Positions 11,100 to 23,700 of a stretch of DNA of 54,106 nt are shown here, piece after piece; the first letter of the stretch is position 1; every line of letters begins with the position of its first letter. A model generated the notes under the pieces. It made no database searches and had not been told where the DNA came from. It worked only from the letters and a program-made list of their open reading frames with translations. The position numbers and the translations under genes were made by a program. The stretch comes from Tetrahymena elliotti 4EA (taxonomy: Eukaryota > Ciliophora > Oligohymenophorea > Hymenostomatida > Tetrahymenidae), in contig JH720295.1 of NCBI GenBank assembly GCA_000231825.2, positions 445,527-499,632 of the forward strand, written 5' to 3'.

Positions 11100-11430
11100 T
11101 CCATCATTTTTAGATAATAATAACTAAATTACTGTAGCTGAGTTTCAGTTAGGATAATCTTTCTTACTTAAACATACAAGGAGATAAATCAGACTGGGTA
11201 GTTTAAAAAATGCTAATAGAAATAGAGTGTAAGAAGATCTCTGATAATTTGATTAATTTTTTAAAAAGATAATAGAAAATTCAAAAGGACAAAAAGAGTG
11301 TATAAAAAAAAATATAATGATGAAGAAATAAACTTATTAAATAACTAATCAGATAATATGGAGAAGTAAAATGTGAATACCAATATCAGAAAAGTTTAAT
11401 CTGATAGGTAATATTGGATTTTAAGTAAGA
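11100..11430 (-). pseudogene. Possible relic of a protein kinase C-lobe
   Basis: Two short stretches resemble the kinases at the left of the window. Near 11370-11390 the minus strand carries TTCACATTTTACTTCTCC, resembling the GTHEYFSPE exon of the 371-residue kinase. At 11170-11193 a CAG acceptor is followed by TCTGATTTATCTCC, like the SDLFSL exon start. There is no continuous frame. Evidence is weak and could be coincidence in AT-rich DNA. Confidence 0.22.
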
Positions 11431-11762
11431 AAATATCCATAAAAATCTCTTCGATACAGATATTTTATTCTAATTATTATGTTTTTGATTTTATTTTGAT
11501 TTGTATTTAATTTTAAATTAAGTTTAATATTTGAAATTTATTAATTTTTATTTTTGTAATTTTTTTGAATTAAGAAATATACAATAAATTTAAATTTATT
11601 TGTTTCTGTTATAAAGGCTTATAGATTTATCACTAATTGTTTGTAAATATAATATTTCTTTTGTACTGATGCAATATTATTTATTAAAAAAAATAGGCTT
11701 GACTAGAATAGCATCATAAAAATTTTATAAAGGTTATTATTTATTTTTGTATTTGTATTAAG
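11431..11762. other. Intergenic, no gene seen
   Basis: AT-rich flank on the left of the transposase relic. I looked for inverted ends matching the right flank (12890-13000) and found none convincing. Confidence 0.5.
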
Positions 11763-12890
11763 TTATTAAAAATAATGTATCAAAATAACAAACGCCAAAG
11801 AAGGATAAAATCCATAATTCTCAGAGCAACTTCACCATTTATGCTCAGTAGTAATAATAGCAAGCAAGGTCTATGGAAAACTCCTAATCAATAGCTAAAA
11901 GAACTATTAAAAATGAAAAGAAAATTAGGTACAAGAATGTGTAAAAATTGACACAATTAGAAAATTTTTAAATAACAGCAATGAAGATATTAGACCTAAA
12001 TATTATGATAAAAAAGTACACTCCACAATAGGAGGACAAAATAAAATAGTCATTTAATGCAAATCCAAATCTTATTCTTAGAAAAACCTAAAATAATGAA
12101 GACATTAATCTAGGGAATATGTCAATCTCAAATATTTTCATTCAGCAATCGAAAGTAGTGGATTAAATTCTTTCAAAAAGCCAACGATATAAATTATGTC
12201 TTGAGGATTAAAAGGTTTAAAGATTTAGATTTGCAAAGGAGAAGAGCACTTGGACTTAGATTTTAAATAGTCTACTTTTTTTTAGATGAGTGCATCCTTA
12301 AAAACAGCAAGATAAGCAATCTTACATTTGGTTTAACTCAAGGCGATGAGATTCAAACTGAAGATTGCAGTGAAAAAAAAAGTTTCCTCAAATTCAAATT
12401 TATATATGGGGTATTATTAGCTATGAAAAACCCCTTCAGCCTTAAATGGTGAATGGAAAACTTAATTCAGAGAATTATTGTTAAATTTTATAAAATTTCA
12501 TAGATAAGATGGAAGATGGATACTTAATGGATAAACTCTTGCAGCAAGATTTAGCCACTTGCCATCAAAATAGATGCCCATAGGATTTTCTAATGGCAAA
12601 CAATATTGAGAGCATTGATTGGCCTCCTGTGGATGCTGATCTAAATCCAAAAGAAAAGATTTGGGGCTAATTGAAAACTTCTTCTTTAATAGCAAAAAAA
12701 TCTAGCTCTCTATTAAGAGTCTTTATAAATCTTTACCTAAGAAAATTTAGTAAGCTATCTAAAAATAAGATGATCAAAATATCTGAAAATAAAATTTATT
12801 TCCAAATTTTAAATAATGGTAAATCTTTATTTTTATTCATTTTGTAGAAATAAGCTTCCTTCATCTTTCTATTTAAAAATAAAATAATTT
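11763..12890 (+). pseudogene. Tc1/mariner-type transposase, broken by frameshifts
   Basis: Three successive frames on the plus strand together resemble a Tc1/mariner transposase. The first (possible ATG 11873) ends with RFRFAKEKSTWTQILNSLLF. After a shift in a T-run near 12275-12284 it continues FDECIL, the first catalytic Asp (12285-12287). A second shift near 12399 leads to WGIISYEKPLQPQMVNGKLN, LLQQDLATCH (second Asp, 12548-12550) and ADLNPKEKIWGQLK (Glu 12653-12655). Thirty-four residues separate the second Asp from the Glu, the DD34E spacing of Tc1-type enzymes. Catalytic residues survive but the frame does not, so it is unlikely to be functional unless the shifts are assembly errors. 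Confidence 0.82.
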
Positions 12891-13129
12891 GGCATATTTA
12901 ATTTAATATTAATTAAAATTTAAATCAAGTTGATTTCTCTAAACACCATACAGACCCAAACTATTGAAACATAAATTATTTTAGTATTTTTATGGCTAAT
13001 AAAAGATTGTAAAAAAATTGTAATTCTTTTACTGATTGATTTATTATTAGTTTGCTTCTTTCCAAAAAAAATTAAATTTGAAAATGTTAAGATATTTATT
13101 TTTATAAATATAGAATGACCATGACCAAT

Positions 13130-13456
13130 TCAGTTTGAATATATTTATGAAATGAACCAAATAGCCAGCAAACACAAAAACAAACATTTTAATTTAACAC
13201 AATTAAGAGCATTATCAATATTTAATAGCACTTCTTCATTCTCAATGCACTTCTAAATTCTCTTGTGAAAGAGTCATAAGAATTTAAAATAATCTATTAA
13301 ATTGTGTTCCTTGATAAGAGACCACATGTTTTCGATAGGGTTAAGGTTTGTGCTATGTGATGGCCAATTTAATATTTCTATATCTTATTTATAGAGCCAA
13401 TCAATTGTGTTTTTAGCTTTGTGACTAGATTCATTGCTAAAGAGAACACTATGCAT
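13130..13456 (-). pseudogene. Second Tc1/mariner transposase fragment (C-terminal part)
   Basis: The minus strand encodes SSHKAKNTIDWLYKQDIEIL, then NWPSHSTNLNPIENMWSLIK, the C-terminal half of a Tc1/mariner catalytic domain. The expected acidic residue before LNPIEN is Asn, the QQD region is replaced by FSNES, and an in-frame TGA (13274-13276) interrupts the rest. It is 5'-truncated and differs from the plus-strand relic 240 bp away, so it comes from another insertion. Confidence 0.75.
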
Positions 13457-13747
13457 GATTAAATACACAAATTTTATTTATTTTAAATGGATCAAAATAA
13501 ATTAAAGCTAAAATATTTTTCATGTAAATATATTAAATAAAGTACTTTTGTGTTTTGTTTGTTTAAAAAAATAATCAATTTAAAAATTTACTATTACTTA
13601 AATGAAGCTTAAACATATTAATTTTTAAAGAACAAGAAAAATCAGACAAAGATAAGAACCAAGTCAAGAGATTTGGAATCCCTATAGTACTAACTAACAT
13701 ACTATGGTACCACAAAATAATCATAAAGTTTTTAATTTTTGAAAAAA

Positions 13748-14228
13748 TTATGCTTTGACACTTTTCTAAGCTCATTCCAATATATTTTGCCCCTTCTACT
13801 CCAATTCGATTGTCCCTTCAAAAATAATATGATAATATGTTAAATTTGATTTATTTGGAAATTCATGATAAAATTGATATTTAATCAGCTAGGAAGTGAA
13901 TGATTAAATTAGAAAAGAGAAAAGGAATGGATAGATACATAAAGGAAAAAATAAGTGAATGAGTGAATAATCAAACAAATGAAAGGAAATAATTCATAAT
14001 CGAAAGTATATTTTGCTTAATTACTAATTTATCATTCAATAATTTATGTATTTGCTTGTTTGTCTGTTTTCAAATTTATTTGATTTCCATAAAACTTGAA
14101 AAAATAAAATTAATCAAATAAATATTGAACAAAATTACCTGAGGTTGAGATTCAAAGAAGTTAAGCTTTGGCACTTCTCGAAGCTCATTCCCATATGTTT
14201 TACTCCTTCTGCTCCAATTAGATTGCTC
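13748..14228 (-). pseudogene. Two orphan leucine-rich-repeat exons, one truncated
   Basis: 14139-14228 is a complete 90-nt phase-2 repeat exon. It reads SNLIGAEGVKHMGMSFEKCQ, then SLTSLNLNL, with AAAG before it and GTAATTTTG after it. 413 bp to the left, a second exon starts at 13815 and reads RIGVEGAKYIGMSLEKCQS, then departs from the consensus at about 13748 with no donor at the expected place. Flanking intron sequence is also shared between the two. The departure lies about 290 bp from the transposase fragment. No kinase or other repeat exons were found next to them, so they look like the stump of a dead or moved array. Confidence 0.7.
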
Positions 14229-14792
14229 CTTTGAAAATAATATGATAATATGTTAGTTTCAATTTATTAGTTTATTAGGAAATTCATGATTAAATTGATA
14301 ATTAAAGTAAGTGAGGAAGTGAATAATATATTCTTATTTTATGAATTTCTCTTATGAAAAGCTCACTGCTCCTTTTAATGATTTTGATGAGGATAATAAC
14401 AAAACAAAATACATTTATTCATCTTAATTTCTGATTTTTTTAAACTTTAACTGCTTTTCTCAAATAAAATTTCTTGTTTTTTGAAGAAGTAGATTTTTAA
14501 AATTTTAAGTTTCTAAAATGTAAATATTAATAATCTTTATTTAAGTAAGATTATGGAAGTATATACTAATTCATAAGTAGAGTTGATAAATTGTGAGTGG
14601 AGTAAGGGTTGACGTAAGACTTTATTAATGGTTCCTTCCAATTTTAGCTTTGAAAATAAGAGTTTAAAAATTTTAAAACAACTATCAAAAATTTATTATT
14701 TTTAGTGTTTAAAAATACCAATTATACATAATAAAAAAATAATAAGGAAGTACATATTATAATTTTATCTTTTATGCTACTTTTAAAATATT
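14229..14792. other. Intergenic, no gene seen
   Basis: Lies between the orphan repeat exons and the stop codon of large copy 1. A sequence near 14370 resembling the start of a repeat exon (AAAAG then GAGCAGTGAGC) does not continue as a repeat. Confidence 0.45.
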
Positions 14793-17700
14793 TCACCTAT
14801 TTTTTTGGACTAAAGAAAATTTTGCTTATTAAAGATATCTCTTTTTAATTATATTGTATTCTTAGTTTTCATAATATTTTAGTAGTTTTATTGAATGATT
14901 AGATTTGCATGCTATCATTATTTGTAGCTTTTACCAACAATTTTGGCTTTTTACTCTCAGGTTATATATTCTTTTTGATTTGTTTCTTAAGAATATGATT
15001 ATTTTATTTTTTTAAAAAAAGAAGAGAAAAGATGCTAATATGATCCCCTGTGTTAAAGATATAATAATTAAATTTTCATCTTTAGAAGTCTTTTTATTTG
15101 AATAATTCATAATTCCAAAAGAAATTGTAAATCCAAAATGTATTATTATTTCTATCAAATTCTTTTAAAAACTACTGTATGGCATAACTATTTATTATAA
15201 TTTAAGTTAATAAATTAAATCTAGTAAAAAATATTTACAATATAAGATCATGATACAATAAACCAGTGAAATTGTACATAGAATTGAGCATCTAATAGAA
15301 TTTTCTTAAAAATAAATAGAATCAATCAAATAAAGAAACATCCTAAAGTGCTGAGAAGCCAATTCCCACCAGTAATATTTATTTAATTGATATATAAATG
15401 TAACAATTTAAAAAATTTCACTGAAATTTTGTTGATTTTTTTTGAGAAAATAAGTTAATAGAACCATAAAAATAATTTAAATTAATACTGCAATAAGGGA
15501 TATCATCAACCCAAATGATTTAACTTAATATTCTAAACCTGGATAATCTGTAACGTAATATTATCCATCTATTTAAATTGAACTCGACTATTTTATTTTA
15601 AAGAAAATAAAAAAATTTTTAATTAATTTCTAACATAATTAAAATTAAGATTTACCATTCCAATAATCATTTTAAAGATGTAGGGCAAGCTATGAATCTA
15701 AATAAATAAATTTACTATTTATATGTTTATTTTTCTTTATTTTTATTTTTTGAAGCAAAGGATAATTGTAATTATTATGGAAAAGAATAATTAGAAAATA
15801 AAAGCTATAATTATCCTAAAATACCAATATGGTAATATTTATCCTTTTAGTTGAGAAAATAATTAACAATCGAGTATCTTGAGCAAATTTAAAGGAAAAT
15901 TTGAGAATTCAAGTATTATTTACTACATCTATATAGGAAGGGCATTAATTAAAGGAGTTATTATTGATAATATTTGCAAATATATGTGAAAAAATTTATC
16001 TTATATAACATTTGTGGCTCAAAATATATTCTTTTTCCGAAATAATAAAAAACTCGTTTAACTTTTGAGAAAACAATAGCCCTATCGATATCATAAATTA
16101 CAATGACATAGAAAACTATATTCATTAAAGCTATTAAAATACTCATAATATTATGTCTAATTCCACACCTATTTTTCATTTTGAATAAATCAATTTCTTC
16201 TTAATAAATATTATTTACTTTTAACATGTGAAGGGTGTTATTTAATAGTAGCGATCATCCCAAGTAGTACCTTCAATATCGCAATCTAAGCATAAAACTC
16301 CAGTATTTCCTTTTAGCAAATATAGAATGAATGAATAAAAATAAACAAATTTTAAGTAATACCTTCCTTGCAATATCTATTTGGAGTATCTTCTAAATTG
16401 AGAGGCACAATTTTTCCAATATCACCTACACAATTTTAAGGGATAATGCAGATAAGGTAATTATAACTAATTAATGAAGGTCTCCAATACCCAGCAGGCA
16501 AAAACATTTTATCTTTTTCACATTCAAAAGGACATTTAAAACACTTAGAACCTTCAACTAAATTAAAAGTTCCTGTTGAGCATTCATAACAAAGATCTTT
16601 TTTAATTGGATCCTAAATTAAAGTTTTTCCAGGTGGACAAGACTTTCTAAATTTAAAAATTAGATAAAAGGGTTCTGATTATTAAATTTTAATTAAATTT
16701 CCTTTGAGGTCATATTCAGGAACCTTGTTTATATTAGAATTGACTTTGACTTCTACCTAAGAACCTAATCTACCATAAACGCTCATAACTTCTTTCAAAT
16801 TAAAAATACCACTTTTTTATTTAATTTTATTTGGTATAATACTAAAATCTTCCTGCTTAAAATCGAAATTCAAGATAATATCTACTGATAGATCATAAAC
16901 AGCTTTTTCCTCAGTATTTACAAGATAAATCTAAACATTTTCCTAAAGATATAATTTTAATAATTTACTACTAAAAAAATAAATTTACTTGTAACTCTCC
17001 ACTTGTAAAATTTGTAAAAGTAATATTTTTTTCAAATTTTTTATCATTAATTGATCCTTAGTATCCAATAGGCTATGATATGAGAGTATTTCCATACAAT
17101 CTAGCTTGATTGTTAGAAAGATAATTTTCATACATACTTTAAATAGGAATATTTTAAAGCTATTAAAAAACACTACCTATTTTAGCTTCATTTAATATAA
17201 ATTTACAGCTTAAAAAGTTTAAATTTTCAAAATTATTTTTTTTATTTCCTAACGAAGCTATTGCCCCACCATAATTTTCAGCTTTATTTTAAATGAAAGT
17301 AGATTCAATTATAAATAAATTTGAATTTTCTATAAATATTGCTCCTCCATTATTCATTGCTGTGTTATAATTAAAGGTGCAATTTTAAATTGTTTGTACC
17401 ATTAACGTAGATTAATTATTATTATTCTCTAGTAATAATCTAGAAATTATATTTTATTTTGGTATATTAAGATAAAGACACCCTCCTGTCAGTGCACTAT
17501 TTTTTAAAAACTAACTATCTAAAATAAAAGCGTATTCAGAATTTATTTATACTAAACCTTAATCACAAACTAAGCACTAATTATCTTCAAAAATAACCTA
17601 TTTCATTGTAACTTTTTTAGATTATATTTCAATCAAACTATTAGAATTATCAATTTAAACTTAAGAAATTGCTTTATTTAGGATAAATTAATCTATTTAT

Positions 17701-20700
17701 ATTTGTAGATTTAAGCAATTAATATAAAATAAATTATTAATGCTTATGAGATTGTTATATTTATTTTTTATTAAATACATATTTTTAACTCCTTAAATAT
17801 TTAATAATGGTTAGTAGGCTAAAATTAAAATATTTTTATCTTAGTTTGCTGATTCTTCCTTTAGTTGTGTAGAAGTAAAATGGCATTAGATGATGTCTAA
17901 GCTATAAAAATTTTATATTTCAAAATGACTAATACCATTAGAGTTTTGGATATTTTTTTCTACAAAAGGTAAGATTGCTTGAGATAGAATTATCATTTTA
18001 TTAGTAGATTTAAAATAAATATTTTCTAATAATATTTAACTCTTTGAATGTGATTGCTATGAATAGAAAACACTTCCAGCCAAAGAAATGTTGTCTAGAA
18101 AAGTGGAATTGAGAAACTAAAGATAGTACTTGCTTAAAGATTTAGAAATATAGACAGCTCCACCTCTAAATAAAGATAAATTATTTTAAAAATTTGAATT
18201 TTTAATGAAAACTGAAGAAATTAATTTTGTAAAGCTAATATCTATAAAAATAGCACCTCCTTAACATTCTTAAGGAAATAGGCTCACTTTACTTTAGTTA
18301 TTAATAAACTCAGATTAATCAATTATTATTTTTGCTTAATCTGTTGCTATCCAATATAAAGCTCCTCCTTAAATAGCAACACCTCCTTTAAATTTAGTGT
18401 TAAACACATTCAATATTTAAGAATTAACTTATGCAAATCCTCCTTACATACTAGATTACTTATTTACATTACTAGTTTATTGCTCAAAAATAATATTTTG
18501 AAAATCTACCTAAGAACTAGATATCTTGAGCATTTGATGTTCTAAATTTAATTACTATGATGTAAAAATACAATTCACAATTATAAAATATCCCATTAAA
18601 TTTTTAATCAGTACAGAGGATGTAATCTTAATTTGATTTTCTTTTTTATTCTATTTATTACAAAATTTTGTAAGTTAATAATATTTATAGAATAAGAATT
18701 AGCCAATAAAAAATATGGTGAAAATTTGTACATAAATTATATTAATTTAAATTCTCATATTCCTCTGCTGGATATTTTTGATGAAGGAGTAAAATATATT
18801 TCTTTTAAGCAAAAAATGCTAAAAACTGTTAAAGATAAAAATTGCATAGAGAGGATTATTTAACAAATTAAAAGTCAGATAAATAAAAAAAAAGTGATTT
18901 AAAAAATTTAATTACATCATTTTTTTGGATTGTTTTTATAAAATTTAATGACTTGAAATTTTTAAGAAGAATAGTACCATCTACATCTGAATTTATACTT
19001 AAAAAGGTTTAAGTTTACTAATTTAATTCACTATCTTAGCTGCTAAACATCTGTACTTCCTCAAGCACCACATCAATTAGCTAAATTTTATATGTTTCTC
19101 TGTTTTAGGATTTTTGATTATTTTTTACTTGTTTGATTGAGATTAAACTTTTGTAAGATATTATATTGAGAAATTTGGTGTTTGTAATTATGCATGAAGC
19201 AGTAATTTATTTAAAATCTAAAACAACCTAAGGCTATAATAATTTATATTGATTTCCAACTGTGAGTTCATTTATATTTACTGTTTGAACAATTTGGATT
19301 TATAAAAATTAAACAATAGTTTTGTCATAAACTTGTACATTTTAAATTTACACATCAGCTACTTCATGAAGATAAAAATATTGCAAGATTTCTAAAATTT
19401 TGAGATCTTAATAATTGAATTAATTATTTTATATTAGGAAATCTGATAATAATATACTAGCATTGGAGTTATATTCAAGTTTGAATATAATAGAGCTTAA
19501 TGTGGTTATTTGATTATTTAGAAATTCAAATTTTGTTATACTATGTTGCTCATCTTAATTTTTAAGATTATTTTTTGAAGAATGACTAAACATAATAGTA
19601 TTTTCAATATTATTGTTTATAAATTTACAATTCTTCAAATTTAATGTATCTAATTTAAAGAGGACATAATTGGAATCTTTGGTAATTATTTTGTTATTTA
19701 ATAAGGTTAAATCCTCTATCTAGGTTATGTAGAAGTTAAATGTATATACTATGCTAGATTAATTGATAATATTAGAGTCTTAACAAATGAATTGATTAAT
19801 TTTAAAGGTTTAACTTGATTATTTACTATCAAGTATTGCTTTTATTAAAGTTGAAGAATTAGTTAAAGTGCTATTTAAAACCAGGACATCACCTACTTCT
19901 AAAGTTACTAATTGAGAGAGTTGCAAAAATAAAGACTACTCCAAGATGCAGCTATCAATAACTATTTTTAATAATTTACACTTTAGCGATTTAGAAGGTA
20001 TGAGAATATTAAAATCTAGTAGTTTTTAATTTTTAGTTAAAATATTATTGAATTTTAAGTCATTGAAGTTAATAGTCCCATTAAATTTTGTAACTTTAAA
20101 ATTAAATAAGTTAGGTGTATTACTTATTTGAGTAAAGCTAGATTTTGTAATACTAATTTAATCTATAAAATTATTCTCTATTACAAATCCAAATGGATTT
20201 TACTTGCTTTTTTGTATGAAGTCAATATTTTCAATTTTTATTTAGTTAAACCCTTGAATAAATGTAGAGTTAGATTAATATATTACAAAGTTATTTTAAT
20301 TTAAAGTTCTATTAGCTCTCATTGTGAGAGTAAGATGTTCTAAAGAGTAAATTTATACTTGAAGATTTATTATCAAACTTAGTTAAATATCTTCATAGCA
20401 AACACGAGATTAATCAACGTACTCAATAACTAATTCTATTTCCCTCAATTGAAGTTCATTATAGAAAATAAGAGCTTTTAAAAAGTCAGATTCATTAAAA
20501 ATTAACTTATTAAAATCATATCCCTGTAATTTTGAGATATTGTAAGGATCTTTAATAGTCCCTTTACCTAAAGCTTATGAAGAATCACCACAATAGACAT
20601 AAATTTTAGCCTACTTTTTAAAATAGCAACTTGGGTCATTAATTAAACAAAGTTAGCATTTTTTTCTTTATTTATCATACCTTATTTCATACTTTTAAAG

Positions 20701-23700
20701 CTCTTAATAATTACTTATTATTTTTTGTTTGCAAGTATAACATTTTGCTTAATATAATTATAAAGGTTCATAACTAAGCATCTTTATGATCCTCACACGT
20801 TTCACAACTAATTTTTATTTAATATTTATAAATTTTATTATAAAAATCATTTAAAGGATTTTAATATTTAGGAGGAGGGGGGAGTACTTAAAATAATTTC
20901 CATATGAAATTTTTTTTAGAAATTACTAAATTTTATTCTAAAACATAGATAAAAAATTAATTATATTTTAGAAACCTCCTCTAAATAATAAGGAAACATA
21001 TAAAAATTATTTTTAAGGAAAAATTATTATAAAATTTTACAGCATAGGACAAAGTTTGCAATTCTATTATGATTAATCAAAAGTGACCATTTGAGAAACT
21101 TGTTTCAGCTCATAAGAATTAAAATACATGTTGGCAATATGCATTTATATGGAATTAATTTCATTTAAAAGCATGTTATTATTACATTCAATGCATAATG
21201 GCTAATCTAAATAAAAGATACATTTTGAGCAAAATTCTCCACATATTGGCAAATTACATGAGATTTAATTGCTACTTAATTTTCTTCCTTCTTGACAATT
21301 TTAGCATAATATTTAGATTCTAAATGTTTATTAATATTAAATTCTTTGTTTAAGGGTCAATTAATTTAAAATATTTTTTTCATGAATAAGTATATTTGTA
21401 AAGTTAACTCTTTCATATTAGTAGTAACCTGATTCAAAGCATTCTTAGCATCCTTATGGACAAGATATGCATCCAGAAATGCTAGGAATCTATCCATTTT
21501 TACATTAAATACATTAGTATAAAATTCCATCATTGTAATTTGTAAGCTCGATACAGTTTAAGCAATTTGGTATCTAATTTATTTAGAAAAAGTAATTTTA
21601 ATAATAATATAAACAATTGAATTTTACCAAAAGAGAACACAAATTTTAATTATCTATCTCTCTGGAAGTAGAGGTTATAATTAGAGGTCTATCTTAGAAT
21701 GGATAGTTAAATATCAAATTCTAACCTCCCCAACAATAATACGGCTTTGGGGGACATTAATCATATTAATCCCTGCATATGTATGAATCAGTTTTAAGGA
21801 TTGGAATCTCTTCGAATGGAAAGCATCCTTATTTAGGTTCATAAAGGCAAAATTCTTTTTTACAATTATAGCAAATAACTTTTTAAGAAATAGTACGAAG
21901 CTGAAAATATGTTCTAGAATTTTTATTGTTTGTCTATTAATCAAAATCTGTACAATTTTTATATTTGTCTGACTAAAAACAATCAAATCCTTTATTAAAT
22001 TAAAAATATAAATTTATATTAGAGTTTTTAATATAATTTACTTGTATAATTAAGAGTGTATCCTTCTTAACATTTTAAACAAGATTTATCCAATGAGTTA
22101 GGGTAGTAGACATCTAAGCCATATATTTTTGAATTTACAAATTTTTAACCAAGCTCTTTAAAGTTAAAAAAAAAAATCAAAAATAATATTTATAAATTTT
22201 AAATTATTTCTATTGCTTTTGAAAATAAAAACCTATTAAATTGGTAGTTAATTAATTTCTTCAGAATAGAAATATGAAATAAAATTTTTTGCTATTAATT
22301 TAAAAATTAATTTTTTTATTTTACATAAAGAGCATTAAAGACACTTGTCTCCACATTTTAAACATTTACTAAGATTTTCACTTATCATGTATCCATCTTA
22401 ACAGTATCTACAAGTAAAAGTGGATAACCTAAAGTCAAAAATACCATTTTTATATTATTAATATGTCAGATCTTCAAAATTTAAAATTGTTTTCTTTTAT
22501 TAGTCTAGAATGCTCATTCCACATTCTAAACAACCCTCTGGGCATTATTAACACTTATAACTAGAATTAACATAATAACTATTTTAACATTTTATGCACT
22601 TAGAATTACCCTTTAAATCTACATCACATCTTTTGCATGATGACTAACCTATTAAAATTATATTTTAATTTAAAAAATGAATGATTTATAAAAAATAATT
22701 ATGATTTTACATTAACTAGGCTAAGATATCTTCAGTATTTTGTATATGGATGCTTAAGGGTTTATTGATTATATTTGATAGTATAAAGAAAAATGGAAAT
22801 TATTTGATAGTTTTTTTATTCCATTAAAACTAACAACCATTTAACTGCACATCTTTTTAATATATTTGGAGTCAGACCTATTTATTTAATTAAATTATTT
22901 CTCAATAACTTAAAAAATATATAATAAAAGCTATGCAACCATTAATTAGCTTCTAAGTTACACTCAGCACATTGGATTGTAAATATAGTACCATAATTAT
23001 ATAATTATGACTGATAGTCTATTGAGATATCATATTCTTACATATCGCATTAAATACATACTTATCTTTGCGTTTTGCTATCAAAGTATAAAAAGTAGTT
23101 TTCAATGCATTAAGTACAATTATTTTAATCTTAACAGTACCTGCATCTAATTTAAATAAAATAGTATTTTATTAAAATAAAGAATATCAAAAAAAAAATT
23201 TTAAAACATAAATCAAATTTATCTAAATTAAGGAAGGGGATTGATTAAATATAAGGTTAATTAGTAATAATTAGGTTTTTATCCTTAAATATTTATTTTA
23301 AGAGATTTTAATTTCTGCTATTTTCTTTTCTAGCCTCCCTCACCTCAAATTTAAATAAATAAATTACCCTTTTGGACATTTTTAGTCTCCTTATGAGCAG
23401 TCAGAATCAGGATAGCAGCCTTCTTGCACATACGCTAATTCAAAGTTAAAATAGCCATTGGTTTCACTACTATTCTTCGATTTATAACATTAGCGATTTC
23501 CAGGATTAAAAAAATTTTAAGGGCATATCAAACACGTATTTGTTTGTTAGTTCTCATTGATAATTTAACAAAATCCATTTTTATCTTTGCATAAATCAAT
23601 TTAAAGTATATTGCTTTCATTTATGTCTTGTCTGAAACATTCTATATCCTATCTATAATTCAGCAAACATTCAGTTTAAGCAAATTTTGATGTGTCTATT

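Noticed and set aside
10919..11107. 62-codon minus-strand open frame as a separate small gene
   Set aside because: Composition is that of AT-rich intergenic DNA and no motif or duplicate supports it.
21714..21986. 90-codon minus-strand open frame in the standard code
   Set aside because: It lies inside the Cys-rich part of large copy 1 and spans exon and intron; it is part of, or a shadow of, that larger gene.
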